Source: Pelobates cultripes (lineage: Eukaryota; Chordata; Amphibia; Anura; Pelobatidae). From it: a stretch of 64,000 nt of DNA. The notes beneath the pieces are model-generated. The model saw only the letters and a list, made by a program, of their open reading frames with translations, made no database searches and was not told where the DNA came from. Every line of letters begins with the position of its first letter. Within the stretch, counting starts at the first letter, position 1. Below are positions 11,196-22,800 of this stretch, in pieces. Both the position numbers and the translations under genes were made by a program. The DNA lies in NCBI GenBank assembly GCA_933207985.1, contig OW240914.1:201550102-201614101 (forward strand), in the 5' to 3' direction.

Positions 11196-11646
11196 TAATA
11201 TTTTTTAAAATCTGGTGCTATTTTTTGATATATATATATACTTTTATATTTTATCTATTTTTTTTATACATGTGTATACTGTATATATGTTATAAATATG
11301 AATGTGTATTATATTACATATGTACCTATTTTTGGCAAGTAATATACTTATGTATAGCCCTCTCTTTCACCTTCTGGATGCCGAACTATGTGGCTTCTGA
11401 TTATAAAACTACAATTCCCAGCGATCACCGCTAGTCGCGTTACGTCATTTCCGGGCGACGTTCGCGACTACCGGTGTCAACAACAATATGGGAACTACAT
11501 TGTCCATCAGCCCTTGCGAGCCGCGATGCGTCATTTCCGGTCAACGCACGCGACCCGCCGGAAACAGGAAGAGTGCACACACCGGAACAGAATGAAAGAA
11601 TCAACACACCCTATAAAAACTGGGACTGAAATTGATTAACATTAAA

Positions 11647-11686
11647 ACTTCTGAAGAAGCCCTGATTAGGGCGAAACGCGTTAAGT
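11647..11686 (+). ncRNA. Hammerhead-ribozyme-like motif, right pseudo-LTR
   Basis: Identical motif to the left arm, on the plus strand: ACTT at 11,647, CTGAAGA at 11,651-11,657, GCCC/GGGC stem, GAAA at 11,673, ACGCGT at 11,676-11,681, T at 11,682, AAGT at 11,683-11,686. Conservation of the whole motif in both arms argues for function in the parent family. Activity of this variant is not known. Confidence 0.55.
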
Positions 11687-12298
11687 GGAGCAAGAGACTG
11701 GATGCTGTATTTATATTTATAGAATTTTTTTATTATTATTTCTTTTATTAATAAAATTGTAGTTTTTTCTCCTACTCTACTCCTTGATACATCTTCTGTT
11801 CCTGGTGCACTTTGGATCCTGCCTATATCCTCTGGTGGGGATTATACCACCACAAGCTCTCATTACCAGAGCAAGTTTATTGCTCTGGATATTGTAAGTA
11901 AGATACTTACCTTCTCTGCCATATACTATTTATCAGACATACTGCACTATTGGATTCTATTTGTGTTTTCTGTTTTATGCACAATCGTGGAGATCTGGAA
12001 GTTACGCCTTACCATTATTCTTATATCCTAAGACGGGGATTATACCGTCCAGGCGCTATACAGTAGAGCTCTTAGTAGCTCTGGAAAGTGTGAGTTAGCT
12101 CTTCTACTGGTTTCCCGTATATTTTATCTGAAATTGTTTTAAATTGACATACTGCACTATTATTGTCTTAATTTATCTCTTTTAAAGGTTTATACTTACT
12201 GTTATATTGTTGGAACATTCCGTATGTATGTATATATCCCTTTTTTTATTTAAGTATTTCATATTTCTCTGTGGCGCGGTCTACCACTTTGTTTTTGC

Positions 12299-12819
12299 AC
12301 TTTCTGGTTATTAGCAGGTATTGGGAAGCCCTGCTGGTTCACTGCTGCCGTACTTATAGTTGTTTTAGAGAGTGCCTACACTTGTTTCTTTCTATCTAAA
12401 TCATATATGCCTATCACAAGCAGTGTTCCATGGGTATGTTTTGTGTACGGAAAATCAACAAAACAAAACAATGCAAGGTATATATATTATTAGAGATCTC
12501 CCAAAAGCCTGTCAACTGAAATTCTGTTAGTCCAGGAAAAAGCTACAAGATATTACAAGATACTAATTTCATTTATTATTTTACAACTGCATCACTGGAC
12601 TAATACTGCTACAATCTCTACTCCAACACTTTTTTTTTTTTAGATATCATTATAAAGAAGAAAAACACATTGACTTTGGTTAAAAAAATAATGGTTCATT
12701 TAGTTGTAGTTGAAGTGCCTTTGAAATTTTGGTTCTATACCCATGTGAATGGCAGTATTGTGTATTTAGTGGATGACAATTTCCTTGATGACTAGCGTTA
12801 AGGCTCTGTATTTCCACAG
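12299..12819. other. Upstream flank of the first visible FAXDC2 exon
   Basis: AT-rich sequence with no repeat recognised. It ends in a normal acceptor (TGTATTTCCACAG). No first coding exon with an ATG was identified here or further upstream. Confidence 0.4.
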
Positions 12820-12911
12820 GACAACAAGTTGTGGGGCTCGGTGAAGAAGTTTGTCAAGATTTTTGGTGTTGGTCTTGTCTTCTTTACGGTCTGTGGACAA
12901 ACCCTGACATG
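12820..12911 (+). CDS. FAXDC2: FAXDC2 first visible coding exon
   Basis: Acceptor CCACAG, donor GTGAGT. Encodes DNKLWGSVKKFVKIFGVGLV and the start of the first membrane segment, ending in a split TG|G tryptophan codon. It begins with the third base of a codon, so an upstream coding exon must exist. Confidence 0.85.
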
Positions 12912-13799
12912 GTGAGTGAATAAGTTATGTGTGCTGTGTCATACACTTGGTATGGAATCGATTGTCATAGCTTAGTTTTAATATTCTTTCATTGCCAAAC
13001 AGGGGGTCTGTCCCATACCTGAAGACAGAGATTTCAGAATTGTTCTGTTTTTATTGATTTAGTAAATCTTTTATTAGGTACATTGCACTCTGTCAATAGC
13101 TTGTGTATATAGTGTTGGCTTATTTACATGTCTCACTAGGGGAACTTATTCTGGCAAATTAAATATTGCATGTGTCACAAAAAGAGACTTTAATGCAGGG
13201 CCGGACTGGGAGAAAAATTCGGCCCGGGCATTTTTTTAACACAGCGGCCCACTAAGAAGGGGGCGGGGCAGAGGAGGTGTGTTTTGTCATCACCAATGAC
13301 AAACACGCCTCCTCTCAAAGTGAGCATGTTGGTTCAATGCTCTCCCAGGGCAGACCATGCGCAGAGCTCTAGCATGAGAAAAAAAGCTCTGTATTTGTTC
13401 TGCACAGCACAAGCAAAATTAATAACATGCTTGCACTGTGTTTCCTTGCAACTTGTCTCTGGTGTCTCTATAAATGGATACCAGGAGACAAAAGGGCCAG
13501 GAAAGAGTATTGTGCATGTGTTTGGAGCCTGCTTGTGGTATTGCGTGTGTGTAGAGTGAGCTGATTGTGGTGTGGTATTGTGTAATAAGGTTGGTTTTAG
13601 TCATGTTGTGTTTGTGGTGTAAAGTGGTGTAATGTGATGCATATGTGGCTATGGGCTGTAGAGATTGTGTGTATTGGGGATATAGCAAGTATGTGCGTGT
13701 GTATATAGGTGATGTAGTGTGTGTTTAGGGGTGTAGTATGTGTTTGCTTACAAGGAATCTAGTGTGTATAGGGGATCCAGAGTGTGTATGTTAAGAGTG

Positions 13800-13872
<73 letters not shown>

Positions 13873-16800
13873 GAAGTATTGTGTATGTGTGTGTGTGAGG
13901 GTGTGTGTGTGATGTGTGTGAGAGTGCCGTGTGATGTGTGTGAGAGTGCCGTGTGTGAGTGATGGGTGTGAGAGTGCCGTGTGTGAGTGATGGGTGTGAG
14001 AGAGTGCTCTGTGAGAGTGCTGTGAGAGAGTGCTGTGTGTGTGTGAAAGTGCTGTGTGTGATGGGTGTGAGAGTGCTGTGTGTGTGTGAGTGCTCTGTGA
14101 GAGTGCGCTGTGTGTGATGGTGTGAGAGTGCTGGGTGTGAGAGTGCTGTGTGTGATGGGTAAGAGAGTGCTGGGTGTGAGAGTGCTGTGTGTAATGTGTG
14201 AGAGAGTGCTGTGTGTGATGGGTGAGAGTGCTGTGTGAGAGAGTGCTGTGTGTGATGGGTGTGAGAGTGCTGTGGGAGAGAGTGCTGTGTGTGATGGGTG
14301 TGAGAGTGCTGTGGGAGAGAGTGCTGTGTGTGATGGGTGTGAGAGTGCTGTGGGAGAGAGTGCTGTGTGTGATGGGTGTGAGAGTGCTGTATAAATGTTA
14401 GAATGGATTGTGTGTGTCTTGGGGGGGGGTAAATAAAAACAAAAAAGAGGCATTAAATCCCCCCTCCCTTCTTACCTTTAGCCTGGGAGGGGGGACCGGC
14501 ACGCTGGCACCTGGGACTGGGAGGCAGTGGTCCCTGGTGGTCCTCGTGGGTTTACTAATACTAAGTAAAGACTCGCGGTATAACGAGTAGGGGCATGTTT
14601 AGTAAACAGTGAGCAGCCTGTGGTCCCCCGCTTTTAAACTAAAGGGGGGGCCTATTGCCCCCCCGGCCCCCACCACCTGAGCGTCGGGTGAGGGCCCTAA
14701 ATTAGAATGGGGGGGTACCTATTGCCCCCCCTACCCCCAACCCCTGAACGGCGGGTGGGGGCCTTAAAGTAAAACATTGGGGGGGATCTATTGTCCTCCC
14801 CCCAGGCCCCCACCCCTGAGTGGTGGGTGGGGGCCCTAAATACTAATTAGGAAGGGACCTAATGTTCTCCCCCCTGGCCCCCATTCTGTTTATTGGTTTT
14901 TGATCTTGGCTTGGCTTGACTACCTGTATTTCTGGTATCCCTTACCCTTTGGCTTGTTCTTACCGTATTTGTTTTCTATTACGTTAAATCCAACCATTCT
15001 AAGGTCCGGTAATATGTTGTTACTGTTTGTTTTTGTTACGTGTTTTACTTAATTCTGCGTGTTGGGCCACTGGTTTGTCCTTCTCGTAGGTGCAGAGGTA
15101 GACTCTATTTTTAAGCCAAGTTCTACCCAAGAACAAGAGTTTTTATCTAGACTGATTTCTTTGAATTTGAACACTAATCTATTGTGTGGAACTGTATCAA
15201 ACGCCTTGGCAAAATCCAAATAGATCACATCCAATGCAAAACCCTGATCTATACTTCTACTTACTTCTTCATAGAATGCAATCAAGTTAGTTTGACATGA
15301 CCTGTGCTTCATAAAACCATGCAAATCTTTGCTGATAACCATGTTCTTATCAAGAAATTCTTGAATATTATCCCTTTCAAATACTTTCCCAGCCACATAA
15401 GTTAAACTCACAGGTCTATAATTAAACTTACCATTTGATGTTTTCTTTCTTCTAAAATCTTCTTTTTTCAGCCCCAAAAAAGGCCAAATAAAAAGCCATA
15501 ATAACCGACGCACTAATCCATCTTCACCCATGGAGGGCTCCACGGTTTGGGGACCCCTAGTCACCTGGGGGAGGGGGAGTTAATTTTTTATTTAGGGCCC
15601 CCACCTGCCGCTCAGGGGTGGTGCCAGGGGGGAGGACATTAGGTGTCCCCCCTAATTAGTATTTAGGGCCCCCACCCACCACTCAGGGGTGGGGGCCAGG
15701 GGGGAAGACATTAGGTCTCCCCCTCATTCTAATTTAGGGCCCCCACCCACTGCTCAGGGGTGGGGGCCAGGGGGGAGGACATAAGGTCCCCCCTAATTAG
15801 TATTTAGGGCCCCACCCACTGCTCAGGGGGGAGGACATTAGGTCCCCCCCCATTCTAATTTAGGGCCCCCACCCACCGCTCCGGGGTGGGGGCCAGGGGA
15901 GAGGACATTAGGTCCCCCCTTTCTAATTTAGGGCCCCCACCCACCACTCAGGGGTGGGGGCCAGGGGAGAGGACATTAGGTCCCCCCCTCCTTCTAATTT
16001 AGGGCCCCCACCCACTGCTCAGGGGTGGGGGCCAGGGGGGAGGACATTAGGTCCCCCCCTTAATTAGTATTTAGGGCCCCCACCCACCGCTCAGGTGTGG
16101 GGCCAGGGGGGAGGACATTAGGTCCCCCCAATTGGTATTTAGGGCCCCCACCCACCGCTCAGGAGTGGGGGCCAGGGGGGAGGACATTAGGTCCCCCCCT
16201 TATTCTGATTTTGGGCCCCCACCCGCCGCTCAGGGGTGGGGGCCGGGGGGGAGGACAATAGGGCCCCCATTATTTTACTTTAGGGCCCCCACCCACCTCT
16301 CATGGGTGGGGGCCAGGGGGGGCAATAGGTCCTCCCTTCAGGTTAGAAGCCCCCACTCGTGCGGCACGGGTTGGGGCATGGGAGGAGGGACGTGTTTTTT
16401 TTTTTTACTGTTTAATAGACATGCCCCTACTCGCACTATAGCGAGCAGGGGCATAATTTACTAATACTAAGTAATCTTTACTTAGTATTAGTAAATTTGG
16501 CTGAAAGACCAATTCAGATCTTTCAGCATTTTAGTAGAAGCACCCGAATGTCCGAATTGCCCGAAAATCGTCCGAATTTATATTCTGACCGAAACGAATT
16601 GCACATGTCTAGTATAGTGATCAGCTGTCCAAGTTAGTGGAAGTACCCATGGACAATATTAGTCTGTATCATCACAGTATGGAATAACTGTATTGAAGTG
16701 TAGTCTGGTTTACATATATTTATACAATGCAAGAAATTTCAGAATAACAGAATTGCATAACATTGTTTTTCTGACACTGCTGGACAACTGAAAATACTGC

Positions 16801-19800
16801 TTAATCTCGCCTAATATGATAAACATATTCCAAATAAGAACATGGTTTTTGTTTGGAAAACATTGATTCAGGTTTAGAGTTAGACAGATTTTCCTCACCT
16901 CAAAAAATCCATGAGAAATGCTACTGTGAGTTTTTGAGTGTACATTTATTTTACCTTTTTAGAAAAATAGGAGCAGCACTCACAAAAAGCACTTTCACAA
17001 ATAGCAAAATGCGTGCTTTGATCCAGCTCCTGTGAAGTCATCATTTCTGATGAATTGTTGCTAATCAGATGTTTCTTATAGAGATGCATTGAGACACACA
17101 CGAGTTACTCACTAAAGTCAGAATGGATCTGTACTAAACACGGCAATACCATACAGGACCATTCAGACTGCAAAATCCAGAATTGTTCACATTATTTAAC
17201 AATGTCTGGATTTTACAATTTAGGCCCTGAACAGGACTGGATTAGATCCGGATTTCAGTTACACTGGACAAGTTAAGTCTGGACTGAATGCTTATAAAAA
17301 ATCCAAACTTTTTGACAAATAGTTAAAAAAAATAAACCTGGTGGGGGAAGGGTTAATTGTGTAGCCTGGCCAGCATGTGCTAGCCGGCCTCCACATTAAA
17401 CAGTTTAAAAAAAATAAATAAAAATTAAATAAATAAATAAAAAGCATATGGGGGGGGCGTGGCTTGATCGGGAACCAAGCTGGACGCGTGTCACTAGCGC
17501 TCCTCACCGACCCCAATACCAACAGCTAACTAACGCCACAAAATAGTGAATTTTCCCCCTGCAATTGTACCCACCATTGAGGATGGACAAGAGGACACCC
17601 AGGAAGCAGCCCAAAAAGACCGCTGATGCGGCCGCCACAGTGCGGGACCTATTTGCGGCCTCGCGGCATGGCCGCCAAGAAGCCCAAAATGGCGCCGAAA
17701 ACGACCTGAGGGTCCCCACCACCCCTGCGGACGCTGGCACACCCCAGATGGAACAGTCACCAGCACTGGAGACGGCACACATTCTTACCGAAATGGCGGC
17801 AATGAAAACATTTCTGGCCCGGGAGATAGAACGCAGCTCCAAAGCGGTAATGGCAGAGATTCACTCGCTGGGAGCGCGGACATCAGAGCTAGAGCAGTGG
17901 GTGGAGGCTACAGTGGCGCCGCATAATACAGCAACCAACCACATTAACACGCTTACAGCGCGTGTAGAAGCAACAGAAGCAGCCCTGGAGGACCTGGCAA
18001 ACCGCTCACGCCGCAACAATATACGGGTAAGAGGCCTACCTGAACAGCCTGAGGGCCCGCTCGCAGCAACAATACTTGCCCTCCTCAGACCTCTCCTCCC
18101 AGATGTCCCAGAGGAACAATGGCACATAGACAGGGCACATAGAGCCCTCCGTGCCCGAAGGGAAGACACCGCAAGGCCCAGAGACGTCATAGTGCGCTTC
18201 CTACACTACCGGACAAAAGAGGCAGTACTCAGGAAGGCCCGAGACACCCCGATCACTTACAAGAATACAGCGCTCACCCTATTCCAGGACTTGGCCCCCA
18301 TCACGCTGCAGCGCAGGCGAGAGTGGCGTCCAGTCACGGAGCTGCTCCGGAGCAACTCAGTGCGATATGCATGGGGCCACCCCTTCAAATTGATGGTTTT
18401 CAAGCAGGGTAGGCCCCATGTTCTCTTGCCAGGAGCAAATCCTACACCGTTTCTGCATGACCTGGGCATAGCGCCCCCCAACGACCTCAGCTTACCTACA
18501 TCCACGCTTCCAGCACTCCGAACCCTACCGAGAGACTGGCATATGGCCGCGGACCAATAAGGCAAAAACAAACAGCAAAGCAAAAAAAAACAAAAAAACT
18601 CACCCTAGCTGCCATCCACAACGCCTGACTCATCCGCTTTCGACACCCCTTTCAAGACAATCTCACCAGAGACTCTCCGAACTCAGAACGCAATTTACAA
18701 GACAGGCGGCCCCCACCACCGGAGAACATCTCGCAACCCATTAAGGAGCAGTGCTGAGACCAACAACTGCCATATGACCACCCGCCAACCACACCTGCAC
18801 CAGGAATGGTGGCAAGCACATCCAGCTGCACCAACAAGGCCGCTACCCCAACCTGGAGGACACAAGTGGACTGGTAGCAAGCCCTGCAGCTGCCACGGCT
18901 GCCTCCAACGTCTCTCTCAAGCGGAACTGTAATGTATTTCTGGACTCATGTGTGTATAGGTTTTGGGGCACAGACAACACGCAAGCTCCTCACACACACA
19001 CAAATTAAAATGGAACACAATAGAAACAAAAAACAAAAAAACAAAACACAAAAAAAAAAAAAAAAACACATACAAAACTTACTAACAAAACGAAGATCCA
19101 TACACGAGACACACCATCCAGCACAACCAAGGGTTACATTGGGGATACAGTAGGCCAGACATACAGCTGGGAAGAAAGCCAAACACCGTATACGGACAGC
19201 CTGATGTTTCACCAGAGTACCCGATGTTAATGTTTGATTGTATGCAAATGTTTAATTGTAATGCAAACTGTATGCTAATGGCCCAAACCCACTACTCACG
19301 TAACCCCCACCCCTTATCCCCCCTTTTTTCTTACTTGTTCACCACCAGGACATACACTGAGGAAAGGGACGACAGACCGAACAGAGATGCCTGGGAGGGG
19401 TATTAGCGCAGGTCAGACACAGCAAGGCTCCATACAAAGGCAGCCCCACTTCTAAAATACCGTTGCGGGCGCTACGTTGCGTTACCATGGATTGCGAGGT
19501 AAATAGACTACTATTCCCACCCTCCGGCACTCCCATCGTACACCCCAGCCAGTAGACTACTTGTATATAAGGAATCCAGGCCGGGAACGCCTCAGGGATC
19601 CTACCGGACCCTACACAGGCCATATACAATTCTGAGAGCCCAATGAGACGGGACCTTTTCCTCCCGTCCTCCCCCTCCAACTCATCACCTCAAACACGGA
19701 ACCATTATCGACCTTTACCAAGAGGTCCTACCCCTCAGCCAAAAACACGACATCCTAACCCCCGGTACACGGGAAATTCACACCCACAATATGCTCCACA

Positions 19801-22800
19801 CATCAGAGACACTTGGCATATCATACCTACAGCACTCCTCATGGTATAGGGGTCACCCTTGGTGACTTGGTTCATGACCCAGACCCCTCGGGTGGCAATA
19901 GCCCTGCAGGAGGCAAGGACCCAAGTACCCCCCCATAGTCTGGCAAGGCATAAGACCAGACGGGTACACCTGTACCCCCCTTGGACTTCCTACCCCCCTC
20001 CCCCATCTTTCCCCCGCACACCACTCTACACGTCTCCAAACTGCAGATCAACCCACACTTTACCATCACCTCGGTCACTAATGGATACGACAACACCCTC
20101 CCACGGGAACCCCACTGCCGCAGAGAGGAAGAGGAGCAGAGATGGGAGTGGACCACTCCCCACGTCATGCCCCACACGGCTTGACAACACCAGAATCGCT
20201 CTCACTCTACCATCATGGCAATAAAAATATCCTCACTCAATGTTAAGGGCCTCAATTCCCCACGCAAGAGACGCACACTTTTCAGGGAGCTAAAAAGACT
20301 CAATCCAGACATCGCGTACCTACAGGAGACGCACTTACCTAGATCCGCCCAGGTCTCCCTCCGTGACCATACCTACCGCGTGGCTGCTGAAGCACGAGCC
20401 TTCCAAAAACGAAACGGGGTCACTATCCTCGTTCATAAACGATGCCCTATACGCCTCACCCACATAGACAACGACACAGAGGGCAGATACCTCATAGCGA
20501 CTGGCCAAATCTACACACAAACCATACATCTAATCAACATTTACGCTCCCAATACCCCCTCCCCACAATTCTGGAACCAATTGGCTGATAAAGTCCTGTC
20601 ACTTACTAATGGAGTGGTGATACTAGGGGGCGACCTTAACGCCACCCCCTCCCCAGCTGCAGACAGAAGCTCCCGCCCGGGACTGGCCAGATCCCACGGC
20701 AAAGGAGGACAAGACAAACAACTCAACGACTTCATACGTAAAACAGGACTCGTAGACGCGTGGAGGGCACAACACCCCAGCCATAAAGATTATACCTACT
20801 ACTCTGCCCCCCACGACACCTACTCCCGCATTGACATTTTTCTGACCAACCAAATAGGCTTCACTAAAACCCAAAAAACAGAAATAGGCACTATAGCCTG
20901 GTCAGACCATGCAGACATAGCAATCTATCTGGAAGGCCTACATAGTCCCACCCCATGGACATGGAGGCTCAACACCTCTCTTCTTAATGACCCACTAGTT
21001 GTAGCTGAGATACAAACACAACTACAAACATATTTCACAGAAAATCTGACGCCAGATGTCCCGATGACTGTTGTTTGGGCAGCGCACAAAGCCGTCATTC
21101 GAGGACACCTCATCAAAATAGCGACACACAGGAAGAAATTGAAAACCCAAAAACTCACCCAGCTACTAGATACCCTCCGTAAAGTGGAGCAGAGCCACAA
21201 AACGGACCCGAACCCGCAAACATTACAACACCTACACGACACGCGCCTCGCTATCAGGCAGCTACTGATAAACGACACAGCACGAGCACTAACGTGGACT
21301 AAACGGACGTACTACGACAAATCGAATAAAATGGACACACTACTGGCCCGTACACTCCGTCCCAGAACGCAACGCCCCCACATTACATCCACACGAGCCC
21401 CCGACGGCACCATGAAGACCACACCAACAGAGATAGCGCAGACCTTTACCTCCTATTATGAAGCCCTATACAACCACACCCCCCAAGGCCCAACACCCAC
21501 TCAGACAGCCTGCCAGAGGACATCGGAATTTTTAGCGCGCCTCAACCTACCCAAACTCCATACCGCAGCCATAGAGGAATTATCAGCCCCAATCACCACA
21601 GACGAAATCAATATGGCCATATCCTCCTTGAAGAGCAACAAAGCCCCGGGCCCTGACGGCTACGAGGGGAGCTATTACAAAACCTTTCGAGAGGTATTAC
21701 TCCCACACATGGAGACCTTATTCCGCGAACTACTCGAGGGGACCCCTCCTACCAAAGACATGACACAAGCACATATCATACTCCTACCCAAACCAGACAA
21801 GGACCACACCCTACCAGAAGCATACAGACCCATCTCACTAATAAACCATGATAGTAAAATCCTGGCAAAAATACTGGCGACAAGACTAAACCCGCACCTC
21901 ACACGACTCATCCACGCAGACCAGGTCGGGTTTATCCCCGGCAGACAGTTATTTGAAAATACCAGACGGAATATAGACGTAATATGGACACTCAATACAA
22001 CCAACACATCGGCGATTGCCCTTTCCCTAGACGCTGAAAAGGCGTTCGACAGGGTGAACTGGCCATACATGTTCACGCTGCTAGAACACTTAAACATACC
22101 CCCCACTTTCATCACAGCAGTACGGGCACTATAGACAGACGTGACAGCCCAAATACAGCTGACCGGGTCAAACAGCCCACGATTTAACATCTATAATGGT
22201 ACCAGACAGGGCTGCCCCCTATCCCCGTTACTTTTCGCACTAACACTTGAACCCCTTCTACAGGCGATCAGAGAACACCCCGAAATTACGGGGGTAAAGA
22301 TAACAGACCAAGAGTTCCTAGTCTCCGCATATGCGGATGACGTTCTCATCACATTAACTAACCCCATCCGCTCCATGCGCGCACTGATGCCCCTCTTGCG
22401 AAACTATAGTGCAATATCAGGCTACAAAGTCAACATGGAGAAATCCAGCGCACTCCCAATACTACTCGCACGGAATGAGACCACCCAAATCACGTCAGAC
22501 TATCACATATGCATGGCACCGACCTACCTCTCCTACCTCGGCATAAAACTACCGGCAGATCTCACGAAACTACACCAACTTAACTACTCCCCACTAATCA
22601 CTAAACTCATAACGGACATGGAGACCTGGGCGGATAAACCCATATCCTGGATCGGCAGGATACACTCAGTAAAGATGAACATTCTGCCCCGTATCCTTTT
22701 CTTATTCCAGGCCTTGCCCATCCCCATAACGAAACAGGACCTAAAGCCTTTACAGCAGGCCATTGATCGCTTTATCTGGCACAACAAAAGGCACAGAGTG

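Larger units (their letters stand above)
9536..12298 (-). mobile_element. Penelope-like element: GIY-YIG fragment between inverted pseudo-LTRs
   Basis: A giant inverted repeat. Left arm about 9,536-10,567 (plus 10,815-10,890) pairs with right arm about 11,195-12,298; by eye the arms agree at well over 90 percent. The right arm lacks about 250 bp present on the left. The loop holds the C-terminal endonuclease of a Penelope-like retroelement on the minus strand. The arms are the pseudo-LTRs, each carrying a hammerhead-like motif. This fits a 5'-truncated copy with an inverted pseudo-LTR at its 5' end, a known layout for Penelope-like elements; use of the name Neptune-like is by recall. Confidence 0.85.

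Noticed and set aside
10192..11639. Matching 83-codon frames in both Penelope arms (10,192-10,443 minus and 11,388-11,639 plus)
   Set aside because: They are the same stretch of the inverted pseudo-LTR; the similarity follows from the inverted repeat and no domain is recognisable.
13791..14453. 220-codon minus-strand frame rich in His, Thr, Ser, Leu
   Set aside because: It lies wholly in a TG-rich minisatellite; the frame is open because the unit lacks stop codons.
15560..16350. CRISPR-like regular repeats
   Set aside because: Units are contiguous tandem repeats with variable G/C runs and no unique spacers, in a vertebrate transposon.
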